From an uncultured Bacillaceae bacterium (GTDB lineage Bacteria; Bacillota; Bacilli; Bacillales; Alkalibacillaceae): DNA of 26,833 bases. The stretch is from assembly GCA_937983065.1 (NCBI GenBank), contig CALKAL010000103.1, forward strand, positions 1 to 26,833, read 5' to 3'. Numbering within the stretch: position 1 is the first letter of the stretch; every line of letters begins with the position of its first letter. A model generated the notes under the pieces. It worked only from the letters and a program-made list of their open reading frames with translations. It made no database searches and had not been told where the DNA came from. Of the stretch, positions 6,791-15,842 are shown piece after piece. The translations under genes were made by a program, and so were the position numbers.

Positions 6791-8617
6791 TTGAAAGAAT
6801 TTGAAGATATACGTAATATTGCGATTATCGCTCACGTTGATCATGGAAAGACGACGTTAGTTGATCAATTATTACATTACTCAGGAACGTTTCAAGAACA
6901 TGAGCAAGTGGAAGAAAGAGCGATGGACTCAGATGATATTGAAAAAGAACGCGGTATTACAATTTTAGCGAAAAATACAGCGATTCAATATAAAAATACG
7001 AAAATAAATATTGTCGATACACCAGGCCATGCCGATTTCGGTGGCGAAGTGGAACGGATTATGAAAATGGTCGATGGCGTATTACTCGTCGTTGATTCCT
7101 TTGAAGGCGTTATGCCACAAACGCGCTTCGTTTTGAAAAAAGCGTTAGAAGAAGGGTTGAAGCCCGTCGTCGTTTTAAATAAAATTGACCGACCGAATGC
7201 ACGGCCTGATGTCGTTGTTGATAACGTTTTAGATTTATTTATCGAGCTTGGTGCCGATGATGATCAACTCGAATTTCCTGTCGTTTATGCATCCGCATTA
7301 AATGGAACGTCAAGTTTAGAAATAGACAATCAGGAAGAAACGATGGATCCAATTTTTGAAACGATATTAAATCATATTCCCCAACCGAATTTTGATGTCG
7401 ATGGGCCACTACAATTCCAAGTGACGATGCTTGATTATAATGATTATGTCGGAAGAATTGGAATCGGGCGTATTTATCGAGGTCGGGTAAAGGTTGGAGA
7501 TCAAGTAACATTAATGAAAAAGGACGGCGAGACGAAAAATTATCGGGTTACAAAGCTGTTCAGTTTTAAAGGGTTAAAGCGTGTTGAAGTAAAGGAAGCG
7601 AAAGCTGGAGATATTATCGCGCTTTCGGGAATGGAAAATATTAATATCGGTGAGACAGTTTGTGCTGTAAATCATCATGATCCCCTTCCGTTATTAAGAA
7701 TTGATGAGCCGACGTTACAAATGACCTTCGTCGTTAATAATAGTCCCTTTGCAGGTCGGGAAGGAAAGTTTATTACTGCTAGAAAAATTGAAGAACGGTT
7801 ATTAACCCAATTAGAAACGGATGTAAGCTTAAAAGTTGAGCCGACTGACTCCCCTGATGCGTGGGTTGTATCGGGTCGAGGTGAATTACATTTATCGATT
7901 TTAATTGAAAACATGCGCCGTGAAGGCTTTGAATTGCAAATTTCAAAACCGAAAGTAATCATTAAAGAAATGGATGGCGTTCAATGCGAGCCAGTTGAGC
8001 GGGTGCAAATCGATGTGCCTGAGGAATATACTGGGGCAGTGATGGAAGCATTAGGCGAACGTAAAGGTGAAATGATTGATATGGTTAATCACGGAAATGG
8101 ACAAGTCCGTTTAGAGTTTAAAGTTCCATCACGGGGATTGATTGGATATGCGACTGAATTTATGACTCAAACCCATGGGTACGGTATTTTAAATCATACG
8201 TTTGAAGCTTACGAACCGATTACTCCAGGGCAAATTGGTGGGCGTAAACAAGGAGTACTAGTTGCTCAAGAAAAAGGAAAAGCAACGACTTATAGTATTT
8301 TAGCATTGGAAGATCGCGGAACTATTTTTGTTGAACCGGGAACAGAAGTCTATGAAGGAATGATCATTGGGGAGCACAATCGTAACAATGATTTAACGGT
8401 TAACATTACGAGGGAAAAAGCTTTAACTAACGTTCGTTCATCAACAAAGGATCATACAACAACGTTAAGAAGCACAAGAAAAATGTCCCTTGAAGAAGCG
8501 ATTGAGTTTTTAAATGACGATGAATATTGTGAAGTAACCCCTGAATCAATTCGTTTACGGAAGAAAATTTTAAATAAAAGCGAACGAGAAAAAGCAGCAA
8601 AACGGAAAAATATTTAA
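6791..8617 (+). CDS. typA: Translational GTPase TypA/BipA
   Basis: A ribosome-binding GTPase of 608 aa, related to EF-G and LepA, involved in stress adaptation and 50S assembly. GTP motifs are P-loop AHVDHGKT (14-21), switch II DTPGH (76-80) and NKID (130-133). After the G domain come the OB-like domain II (LDYNDYVGRIGIGRI), domain III, domain V with GNGQVRLEFKVPSRGLIGY, and the TypA-specific C-terminal region ending in DEYCEVTPESIRLRKKILNK. The TTG at 6791 is preferred: AGGGAG sits 8 nt upstream, while a GTG at 6782 overlaps it, and homologues begin close to this point. It has its own promoter and terminator. Confidence 0.96.
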   Translation: MKEFEDIRNIAIIAHVDHGKTTLVDQLLHYSGTFQEHEQVEERAMDSDDIEKERGITILAKNTAIQYKNTKINIVDTPGHADFGGEVERIMKMVDGVLLVVDSFEGVMPQTRFVLKKALEEGLKPVVVLNKIDRPNARPDVVVDNVLDLFIELGADDDQLEFPVVYASALNGTSSLEIDNQEETMDPIFETILNHIPQPNFDVDGPLQFQVTMLDYNDYVGRIGIGRIYRGRVKVGDQVTLMKKDGETKNYRVTKLFSFKGLKRVEVKEAKAGDIIALSGMENINIGETVCAVNHHDPLPLLRIDEPTLQMTFVVNNSPFAGREGKFITARKIEERLLTQLETDVSLKVEPTDSPDAWVVSGRGELHLSILIENMRREGFELQISKPKVIIKEMDGVQCEPVERVQIDVPEEYTGAVMEALGERKGEMIDMVNHGNGQVRLEFKVPSRGLIGYATEFMTQTHGYGILNHTFEAYEPITPGQIGGRKQGVLVAQEKGKATTYSILALEDRGTIFVEPGTEVYEGMIIGEHNRNNDLTVNITREKALTNVRSSTKDHTTTLRSTRKMSLEEAIEFLNDDEYCEVTPESIRLRKKILNKSEREKAAKRKNI

Positions 8618-8634
8618 TTGGATTTGTAAAAGAA

Positions 8635-8677
8635 AAAACAGACTGAAAAAAGGAGCATGCTTTTCTCAGTCTGTTTT
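8635..8677. terminator. Bidirectional terminator between typA and the binding-protein gene
   Basis: Arms AAAACAGACTGA / TCAGTCTGTTTT of 12 bp, with further inner AAAAG/CTTTT pairing. T-runs follow on both strands. It serves the convergent typA and the minus-strand lipoprotein gene. Confidence 0.85.
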
Positions 8678-8690
8678 TATTATTCATTTA

Positions 8691-10415
8691 TTATTTCGTC
8701 GTAGCATTTCTTAACTGGAAGATTCCCAGTGGGTCGACATCAAAGCCAGACACTTCATTTGAATACGCATTTAAATATTGGGAATGGTTAACATAAACAA
8801 CCGGTGCTAGCTCAGCAAGAATCTCCTGTGCACGGCTATAATATTCTAAACGTTTGTCTAAATCAATTTCTCTTCGCCCTGCATCAAGCATTTCATCGAG
8901 CTCAGGATCACTAATGAAAGAACGGTTACCTGTTGATCCATAAGAGTCTGAATGGAATAATGCATACAAGCCGTAGTCTGCATCCGCTGTGACCGTTGAC
9001 CAACCTAAAATGAACATATCATGCTCACCGTTTGCTGTTAAATCTAAGTAAGTACCCCATTCTAATTCTTCAATTTCAACATCGATATTTAATTCTCTTA
9101 ATGCTTGCTGGACATATTCCGCAATATACACTCTATCCGCGTTGTCGTTCGTCCAAATCGTCGTAGAAAATCCATCCGCATATCCAGCCTCAGCTAACAA
9201 TTCTTTCGCTTTATCTAAATCATAGCCAATTCCTTCTACGTTAGGATCATATCCAAATACATCAGGCGCAAGGGGACCAGTAGCTGCTAAACCGTAGCCA
9301 CTTAATATCCCTTCAACAATAACATCCCCATCAATTGCCCATGAAATAGCTTGGCGAACGAGCGGGTCATCGAATGGCTCTTTTTGACCGTTAAACCCGA
9401 TGTAGTTTAAGCTAACGGAATCTTGGTAATGAACGGTGACATTATCGTTTGCTTCTAATATTTGTACGTTATCAGGACCGATATTATCAATGATATGAGA
9501 TGTTCCTGCCTCAAGCTCGGCAATCCGAGTTGAACGTTCAGAGACGACTTTAAACGTAATTTTATCAGCTAAAGCTTTATCGCCCCAGTGATCATCGAAT
9601 CGGGCAATCGTGACTTGTTCTCCAGGGATACGTTCGTCTAACATAAACGGTCCTGTACCAATAGGATTTTGCGTTGCATGTTGACCGATATGCTCTTGAA
9701 CTTCCGTTAATAATTCCTCATAAGCTTCTTCATCTTCCTCAGCTAATGCTTCTAATTCTTCCCGTGTCGTTCCAGCTGCAGAAAAGGCATTTTCATAATC
9801 TTCAGCTATGACATCAGGACTTAACATACCACCAGCATCATGAGCTAAGTGGGCTAGAAGTGGTGCGAATGGATACTCTGTTGTAATCTCAACCTCATAA
9901 TCACTTAGCACATTAACATCTGTTATCATTTCAAAAAGAAAGGCCCGCTCAGCAGCGATAATTGGATCTAAAATACGTTCGATATTTACTTTGACAACTT
10001 CCGCATTAAATTGTGATCCGTCATGGAAAACGACATCATCCCGTAAAGTAAACTTAATCGTCGTATCATCCACTTGTTCCCATTCAGTTGCAAGTCCTGG
10101 TACGAGTTCAAGATCAGGTGTTTGATGCACGAGAGTATCATAAATATTTCTGCGTACGTTTGAAGATGGGACGTCGTTACTACCATGTGGGTCTAAATCA
10201 ACGATATCTGAATTCGTCGCAATAATAACATGGTCTTCATCCGTTGTTTCGGTAGCGCCTTCCTCGGTTTCCTCCTCTTCAGTTTCAACTGGAGTTTCCT
10301 CTTCCTCATCGTCTTGTTCAGGCTCAGTATCATTGTCATCTCCTGAACAAGCAGCTAACACTAACATAATTGAAATGAAGAGTGTTAAAAGCCAAAATAA
10401 TTTGTTTGACTTCAT
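8691..10415 (-). CDS. Peptide-type ABC importer, substrate-binding lipoprotein
   Basis: A family 5 solute-binding protein (OppA/DppA/GsiB class), 574 aa. The lipoprotein signal has lipobox LAAC with Cys23. Residues 26-61 are an acidic tether, nearly all Asp, Glu and Thr. The binding domain follows, with typical IYDTLVHQTPDLELVPGLATEW near 91 and NPIGTGPF near 250. About 40 residues (208-247), rich in Glu and Ala, look like an acidic helical insert before NPIGTGPF. The sequence brings to mind proteins annotated as glutathione-binding GsiB in Bacillaceae, but the ligand is not proven; di- or oligopeptides are equally possible. It is divergent from the permease/ATPase genes, not inside that operon. 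The start has GGGGG 13 nt upstream. Confidence 0.9.
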   Translation of the reverse strand: MKSNKLFWLLTLFISIMLVLAACSGDDNDTEPEQDDEEEETPVETEEEETEEGATETTDEDHVIIATNSDIVDLDPHGSNDVPSSNVRRNIYDTLVHQTPDLELVPGLATEWEQVDDTTIKFTLRDDVVFHDGSQFNAEVVKVNIERILDPIIAAERAFLFEMITDVNVLSDYEVEITTEYPFAPLLAHLAHDAGGMLSPDVIAEDYENAFSAAGTTREELEALAEEDEEAYEELLTEVQEHIGQHATQNPIGTGPFMLDERIPGEQVTIARFDDHWGDKALADKITFKVVSERSTRIAELEAGTSHIIDNIGPDNVQILEANDNVTVHYQDSVSLNYIGFNGQKEPFDDPLVRQAISWAIDGDVIVEGILSGYGLAATGPLAPDVFGYDPNVEGIGYDLDKAKELLAEAGYADGFSTTIWTNDNADRVYIAEYVQQALRELNIDVEIEELEWGTYLDLTANGEHDMFILGWSTVTADADYGLYALFHSDSYGSTGNRSFISDPELDEMLDAGRREIDLDKRLEYYSRAQEILAELAPVVYVNHSQYLNAYSNEVSGFDVDPLGIFQLRNATTK

Positions 10416-10445
10416 AAATGTACTACCCCCTAAAATTATTTATTT

Positions 10446-10509
10446 TTCCCATAGTACTTTTGGGAATGTTTTAATTTTTAATAATATATGAGCTATATCT
10501 TTCTATAAT
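10446..10509. promoter_or_regulatory. Divergent control region of the peptide importer
   Basis: The gap between the two divergent units holds an inverted repeat TTCCCA...TGGGAA (10446-10466, 9-nt centre containing AGTACT) and a TATAAT -10 box for the plus strand (10504-10509) with no clear -35. The repeat lies in the leader of the binding-protein gene and may be an operator; no known regulator consensus fits. Confidence 0.35.
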
Positions 10510-10573
10510 GTATAGTAATCATATTTTTTAAAAATACATGACTATTAAATTTGATTTAAAGGGGGGCATGAAT

Positions 10574-11470
10574 TTGAGTCAGACATCTGAGGAAATGGTT
10601 TATAAACCGAAAAAAACTGAGAGTCATAGAATTAGAAGTTTGAAAGATTTCTATCGTAGATTTAAGAAAAACAAGGCGGCATTAGTTGGGGGCTATACGA
10701 TTTTAATATTAATTATCGTTTCCATCATTGGCCCATTTATTGTTACTGGTGACCCCGCAGAGCAAGATTTTGCGAATCGATTAGCTACTCCGTCTGCTGA
10801 TAATTGGTTTGGAACAGATCATGCTGGGCGAGACATTTTCACTCGGATTATTTATGGGATGAAATTAACATTGGCTGTCGGATTTAGCTCGGTCATTTTA
10901 GGCGGATTACTTGGGATTCCCCTTGGCATTATTTCGGGATATTACGGTGGTAAAATTGACAGCTTAATTATGCGTGTGATGGATGTTTTACTTGCCTTCC
11001 CAGGTATTTTATTAGCGCTAGCTATCGTGAGTGTTTTAGGAGGAAGCCTTATTAACGTCATTATTGCGATTGCGATTTTTTCAATCCCAGGCTTTGCGCG
11101 AATTGCCAGAGGTTCAACTTTAGCAACGAAAAATTTGGAATATATCGATGCGATTAGGGCGTTAGGAGCAAAGGATACACGGATTATTTTTAGACATATT
11201 ATGCCGAATATTTTATCACCGCTCATCGTTAACGCGACGTTGTTTATCGCAACGGCTATTTTGACTGCAGCGGGATTATCGTTTCTAGGTTTAGGAGCTC
11301 AACCGCCGTCATCAGAATGGGGAGCGATGTTAAATGGTGGAAGGGATTTTATGTTTATTGCACCTCATATATCGCTGTTTCCAGGATTAGCGATTGTTCT
11401 CGTCGTATTGGCATTCAATATTTTTGGTGACGGATTAAGGGATGCCCTTGATCCAAAAATGAAAAAGTAG
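10574..11470 (+). CDS. Peptide-type ABC importer, permease (DppC/OppC family)
   Basis: An inner-membrane permease of 298 aa with a cytoplasmic N-terminus and about six helices. The family marks are FYRRFKKNKAALVGG near residue 28, the WFGTDHAGRDIFTRIIYG segment, and the EAA-type loop around IDAIRALGAKDTRIIFRHIMPN that docks the ATPases. The TTG at 10574 is preferred because AAAGGGGGG ends 7 nt before it; an ATG at 10568 is too close and one at 10538 would place the site inside the gene. It is the first gene of the permease/ATPase operon. The C-type permease comes before the B-type, the reverse of the usual dpp/opp order. Confidence 0.9.
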   Translation: MSQTSEEMVYKPKKTESHRIRSLKDFYRRFKKNKAALVGGYTILILIIVSIIGPFIVTGDPAEQDFANRLATPSADNWFGTDHAGRDIFTRIIYGMKLTLAVGFSSVILGGLLGIPLGIISGYYGGKIDSLIMRVMDVLLAFPGILLALAIVSVLGGSLINVIIAIAIFSIPGFARIARGSTLATKNLEYIDAIRALGAKDTRIIFRHIMPNILSPLIVNATLFIATAILTAAGLSFLGLGAQPPSSEWGAMLNGGRDFMFIAPHISLFPGLAIVLVVLAFNIFGDGLRDALDPKMKK

Positions 11471-11485
11471 AAAAGAGGTGGTATG

Positions 11486-12406
11486 ATGACGACCTATATT
11501 ATTCGACGTCTTCTTCAATTAATCCCAGTTTTGATTGGTGTTTCGATACTCGTTTTCTCATTAATGCATTTAACTCCAGGGAATCCTGCACTTATTTTAG
11601 CAGGAGAACATGCACCGCCAGAAACAATTCGGGCAATTGAAAAAAGGCTCGGTCTTGATCAGCCGTTACACATTCAATATTTTGATTTCTTGAAAAATGC
11701 CGTCCAATTAGAATTCGGTACGTCAATGCGGGACCGATTACCTGTTATTGATCATATAAAACCGCGAATAGGAACGACGATTGCCCTTGCTATATACAGT
11801 ACAATTTTTAGTATCTTCTTTGGACTTATCATCGGAATTATTTCTGCCGTTAGAAAATACTCATTCTCAGATATTTCATTAATGATTATCGCCTTGTTCG
11901 GGTTATCAATGCCAAATTTCTGGCTCGGGATTATTTTAATTCAATTTTTCTCATTGAAGCTTGGCTGGTTTCCGCCTTCAGGATGGGGTGAATTAAGTCA
12001 AATAGTCATGCCTGTTATTACGCTCGGAACAGCTGGTGCCGCGATTATTGCGCGAATGACAAGATCAAGTATGTTAGAAGTCATTTCCCAAGATTATATT
12101 CGAACCGCTCGGGCTAAAGGCGTTAGTGAACGGATTGTCATTTACCGACACGCGTTAAAAAATGCATTAATTCCTGTTGTCACAATTGTAGGCCTTCAGT
12201 TTGGTGGTCTATTAGCTGGGACGGTTTTAACGGAGTCAGTGTTTGCGATAAATGGGATGGGGAAATTAGTCGTTGATAGTATTACAGCGCGGGATTTTCC
12301 GATTGTGCAAGCCTGTGTATTAATTATCGCGGTCATTTTCGTGTTTGTTAATTTAATCGTTGATATTACGTATCGCGTTTTAAATAAACGGATTGAATTA
12401 GATTAA
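11486..12406 (+). CDS. Peptide-type ABC importer, permease (DppB/OppB family)
   Basis: An inner-membrane permease of 306 aa with six predicted helices. It starts MTTYIIRRLLQLIPVLIGVS, typical of the B-type permeases, and has LTPGNPA near residue 30, TRSSMLEVISQDYIRTARAK and the docking loop GVSERIVIYRHALKNALIP near 210-230. It pairs with the preceding C-type permease. Two ATGs follow AGAGGTG; the second (11486) has the better spacing. It lies 15 nt after the previous gene and 24 nt before the next, so one transcript is likely. Confidence 0.92.
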   Translation: MTTYIIRRLLQLIPVLIGVSILVFSLMHLTPGNPALILAGEHAPPETIRAIEKRLGLDQPLHIQYFDFLKNAVQLEFGTSMRDRLPVIDHIKPRIGTTIALAIYSTIFSIFFGLIIGIISAVRKYSFSDISLMIIALFGLSMPNFWLGIILIQFFSLKLGWFPPSGWGELSQIVMPVITLGTAGAAIIARMTRSSMLEVISQDYIRTARAKGVSERIVIYRHALKNALIPVVTIVGLQFGGLLAGTVLTESVFAINGMGKLVVDSITARDFPIVQACVLIIAVIFVFVNLIVDITYRVLNKRIELD

Positions 12407-12430
12407 TGAAAGAAGTGAGGTGTGTGGTGG

Positions 12431-13453
12431 ATGCAAAGTGAGTCAATTTTAAAAGTAAAAGATTTGAAAACCTCATTTTTTGATGAAGGAAATGAGATTA
12501 AAGCTGTAGACGGGGTGACGTTTGATGTCCCTCAAGGAAAAACACTCGGAATTGTCGGTGAATCTGGCTCAGGTAAAAGTATTTCTGCCTTATCAATTCT
12601 TCAGCTCATCGATGAACCTGGAAAAATTATTGGTGGGGAAGTTATTTTTAAAGGGAAAAATCTATTGGAAAATAGCGATAAAGAGATGCGGAAAATAAGG
12701 GGTAATCAAATATCGATGATTTTCCAAGAGCCGATGACGTCATTGAATCCTACCCAAACAGTCGGCCAACAAATTAGGGAAGCGTATAAAACGCATCAAG
12801 GAATCGGAAAAAAGGAAGGGAATAAAAAAGCGATAGAAATGCTTAAAACGGTAGGAATTCCTTCTCCAGAAAGGCGAATTGATCAGTATCCATTTGAATT
12901 ATCAGGTGGGATGCGACAACGGGTGATGATTGCGATGGCGCTCGCTTGTAAGCCTGAACTACTCATTGCTGATGAACCAACGACGGCTTTAGACGTGACG
13001 ATTCAAGCGCAAATTATCGAGTTAATTAAAGAACTACAAAAGGATTTAGGAATGTCAGTCATTATGATTACCCACGATTTAGGTGTTATTGCAGAGACGT
13101 GTGATTATGTGGCAGTTATGTACGGGGGGAAGGTGGTCGAATATCGGGATGTTATAACACTGTTTAAAGATCCGAAACATCCGTATACAGTCGGGCTACT
13201 AAACTCTTTACCACGACATGATATTGAACAGGAAGAATTAATTCCGATTAAAGGGACGGTTCCTTCACCAGATGAAATGCCAGCTGGTTGTCGTTTCGCT
13301 TCAAGATGCCCTTTTGCAACAGAGCACTGTTTCGTTAATTTACCTGAATTAATTGATATCGAAGAAAATGGACAAATTCGTTGTTGGATTTATACCGATG
13401 AATGGGATGGGGATCAGGAGGTGAAAGTATATGAGCCAGAAAGAACTTCTTAA
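12431..13453 (+). CDS. Peptide-type ABC importer, ATPase (DppD/OppD family)
   Basis: An ATP-binding subunit of 340 aa. Walker A is GESGSGKS (43-50), the Q-loop lies in IFQEPMTSLNP (98-107), the signature is LSGGM (157-161) and Walker B is LLIADEPTTALD (ending 188). The C-terminal oligopeptide-transporter domain has the CRFASRCPFATEHC cysteine cluster near residue 290, which in relatives can hold a 4Fe-4S cluster. The ATG at 12431 follows AGTGAGGTG by 8 nt. Its end overlaps the start of the next ATPase gene by 23 nt, which implies translational coupling. Confidence 0.93.
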   Translation: MQSESILKVKDLKTSFFDEGNEIKAVDGVTFDVPQGKTLGIVGESGSGKSISALSILQLIDEPGKIIGGEVIFKGKNLLENSDKEMRKIRGNQISMIFQEPMTSLNPTQTVGQQIREAYKTHQGIGKKEGNKKAIEMLKTVGIPSPERRIDQYPFELSGGMRQRVMIAMALACKPELLIADEPTTALDVTIQAQIIELIKELQKDLGMSVIMITHDLGVIAETCDYVAVMYGGKVVEYRDVITLFKDPKHPYTVGLLNSLPRHDIEQEELIPIKGTVPSPDEMPAGCRFASRCPFATEHCFVNLPELIDIEENGQIRCWIYTDEWDGDQEVKVYEPERTS

Positions 13454-14444
13454 AGTAGAAAATTTGAAGCAATATTTTCCAATTAAAGGGGGCGTTTTCG
13501 GACGCACGATCAATAACGTTAAAGCGGTCGATAATATTTCCTTTACAGTGTATGAAGGGGAAACCGTTAGTATTGTCGGTGAGTCAGGCTGTGGAAAATC
13601 AACGACAGGACGGTCTATTTTACGATTGGATGAACCGACAGAAGGGAATGTTCAATTTGATGGGGTTGATTTACTTTCATTGAACAAACGGAAGTTAAGG
13701 CAAAAGAGAAAGGATTTACAAATTATTTTTCAAGATCCGTATGCGTCATTAAATCCCCGGCAAACGGTGAGTCAAATGTTAAATGAAGCGATGGAAATTC
13801 AAAATGTCGTTCCTAAAAATGAGCGCCGAAAACGGATTGCTGAATTAATGGAATTAGTCGGATTACAGCCGTATCAAGCGGATCGTTTTCCCCATGAATT
13901 TTCGGGTGGGCAAAGACAACGAATCGGTATTGCCCGTGCGCTATCCGTTGACCCAAAATTAATCATTGCCGATGAAGCGGTTTCTGCCCTTGATGTGTCA
14001 ATCCAAGCGCAAATTTTAAATTTAATGAAACGATTTCAAAGGGAATTAAATTTAACATATTTATTTATCTCCCATGACTTAGGTGTTGTAAGACACATAT
14101 CTGATCGCATTATCGTCATGTATTTAGGAAAAATAGTAGAAATCGGCGATAAAAAGTCTATTTTTGAAAATGTACAGCACCCGTATACGAAGGCACTTTT
14201 ATCAGCGATTCCCGTGCCAGATCCTGAAAAGAAAAAAGAGCGGATTATTTTAAAAGGGGACGTCCCATCACCGATTAATCCACCGACAGGCTGCCGTTTT
14301 CACACTCGGTGTCCATTCGCAACAGATAAATGTCGAAAGGAAGAGCCCGTATTAAGAAACTTAGATTATATGGAAGAAAATCACCAAGTCGCCTGCCATT
14401 ACGTGAAACAAATTCATGACGGTGAACATAAGCAAGTCTATTAA
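13431..14444 (+). CDS. Peptide-type ABC importer, ATPase (DppF/OppF family)
   Basis: The second ATP-binding subunit, 337 aa. Walker A is GESGCGKST (50-58), signature FSGGQ (157-161), Walker B LIIADEAVSALD (ending 188). The C-terminal domain carries CRFHTRCPFATDKC, again a cysteine cluster of the peptide-importer ATPases. GGAGGTGAAAGT leads into the ATG at 13431, inside the preceding gene. It forms the heterodimeric motor with the D-type ATPase. It is last in the operon and is followed by a strong terminator. Confidence 0.93.
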   Translation: MSQKELLKVENLKQYFPIKGGVFGRTINNVKAVDNISFTVYEGETVSIVGESGCGKSTTGRSILRLDEPTEGNVQFDGVDLLSLNKRKLRQKRKDLQIIFQDPYASLNPRQTVSQMLNEAMEIQNVVPKNERRKRIAELMELVGLQPYQADRFPHEFSGGQRQRIGIARALSVDPKLIIADEAVSALDVSIQAQILNLMKRFQRELNLTYLFISHDLGVVRHISDRIIVMYLGKIVEIGDKKSIFENVQHPYTKALLSAIPVPDPEKKKERIILKGDVPSPINPPTGCRFHTRCPFATDKCRKEEPVLRNLDYMEENHQVACHYVKQIHDGEHKQVY

Positions 14445-14448
14445 ACTT

Positions 14449-14478
14449 AAAAAGTGGAGTCATTATGCTCCACTTTTT
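14449..14478 (+). terminator. Intrinsic terminator of the importer operon
   Basis: A perfect 11-bp stem AAAAAGTGGAG / CTCCACTTTTT with an 8-nt loop, 4 nt after the last stop codon. It can work on either strand. Confidence 0.9.
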
Positions 14479-14508
14479 CAATTCAACTGTGTCTATTTTT
14501 TAGATCAC

Positions 14509-14532
14509 TGGAAAAGATATATCCTTTTTCCA
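14509..14532. other. Inverted repeat upstream of kbl
   Basis: TGGAAAA / TTTTCCA with a 10-nt centre, about 60 bp before the kbl start. It could be an operator for the threonine genes or a chance AT-rich repeat. No clear -35/-10 pair was found around it, although TATGATAC near 14549 could serve as a weak -10. Confidence 0.3.
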
Positions 14533-14590
14533 ATTACGAAATCATGTTATGATACAAATGAGATAATAGTGATTAATAGGAGGTCACGTC

Positions 14591-15781
14591 ATGTCAAACG
14601 AGACGTTAAGTCTTTTTTTAGAAAAGAACTTACAGGAGCTTAAAGATCACGGTCTTTATAACGAAATTGATACGGTAATTGGTCCAAATGGTCCGGTGAT
14701 CAACATTGATGGGAAAAAGTTAATTAATTTATCATCAAATAACTACTTAGGTTTAGCGACAAATGATCATTTAAAAGATAAAGCAAAAACAGCTGTGGAT
14801 TCTCACGGTGTCGGTTCAGGAGCGGTACGTACGATTAACGGTACTCTCGATTTGCACGTGAAATTAGAAGAGAAGATCGCCCAGTTTAAAGGAACCGAGG
14901 CAGCGATTGCCTATCAATCTGGTTTTATGTGTAATATGGCAGCGATTTCAGCCGTAATGGATAAAAACGATGCGATTTTATCAGATGAGTTAAACCACGC
15001 TTCAATTATTGACGGCTGCCGCTTATCAAGAGCGAAAATTATTCGTTTCAATCATTCGGATATGGATGATTTACGTCAAAAGGCGAAGGAAGCGAAGGAA
15101 TCTGGCCAATATAATAAAATTATGGTTATAACAGACGGCGTATTTTCAATGGATGGGGATATTGCGAAATTACCTGAAATCGTTGAAATCGCCAAAGAAT
15201 ACGATTTAATAACGTACGTTGATGACGCGCATGGTTCTGGTGTATTAGGAAAAGGTGCTGGAACAGTTAAACATTTCGGTTTAGAAAAAGAAATTGATTT
15301 TCAAATCGGAACTTTATCAAAAGCAATCGGCGTTGTCGGAGGGTACGTTGCTGGAACGAAAGCGTTAATTGATTGGTTAAAGGTTCGTTCCCGTCCATTT
15401 TTATTTTCAACATCGTTAACACCAGCCGATGTCGTAGCTTGTACAGAAGCAATCAACATGCTGATGGAATCAACGGAATTACACGATAAGCTTTGGGAGA
15501 ACGGGGACTATTTGAAAAACGGATTAAAACAACTTGGCTTTAATATTGGTGAAAGTGAAACACCGATTACACCTTGTATTATCGGCGATGAAAAAACGAC
15601 GCAGCAATTTAGCCGACGTCTTTATGAAGAGGGCGTATATGCTAAATCGATTGTTTTCCCAACAGTTCCAAAGGGGACAGGCCGTGTACGTAACATGCCA
15701 ACTGCTGCCCATACGAAGGAAATGTTAGATGAAGCTATTTCGATTTATGAAAAAATCGGTAAAGAGATGAATATTATTTAA
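14591..15781 (+). CDS. kbl: Glycine C-acetyltransferase (2-amino-3-ketobutyrate CoA ligase)
   Basis: A PLP enzyme that splits 2-amino-3-oxobutyrate with CoA into glycine and acetyl-CoA, the second step of threonine breakdown; 396 aa, usual for Kbl. Class II aminotransferase-type motifs are NLSSNNYLGLA near 46, the substrate loop GSGAVRTINGT (75-85), DDAHGSG (211-217) and Lys244 in TLSKAIGVVGGY. Family relatives are BioF and HemA; the threonine dehydrogenase immediately downstream supports Kbl over BioF. TAGGAGGTC lies 8 nt before the ATG. The next gene begins 61 nt later with no terminator between. Confidence 0.93.
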   Translation: MSNETLSLFLEKNLQELKDHGLYNEIDTVIGPNGPVINIDGKKLINLSSNNYLGLATNDHLKDKAKTAVDSHGVGSGAVRTINGTLDLHVKLEEKIAQFKGTEAAIAYQSGFMCNMAAISAVMDKNDAILSDELNHASIIDGCRLSRAKIIRFNHSDMDDLRQKAKEAKESGQYNKIMVITDGVFSMDGDIAKLPEIVEIAKEYDLITYVDDAHGSGVLGKGAGTVKHFGLEKEIDFQIGTLSKAIGVVGGYVAGTKALIDWLKVRSRPFLFSTSLTPADVVACTEAINMLMESTELHDKLWENGDYLKNGLKQLGFNIGESETPITPCIIGDEKTTQQFSRRLYEEGVYAKSIVFPTVPKGTGRVRNMPTAAHTKEMLDEAISIYEKIGKEMNII

Positions 15782-15842
15782 GTAACGAGATAGGAGAAAT
15801 CTAAACGGACGTTATTCACAAGGGGAATGGGGGAAACCGACG

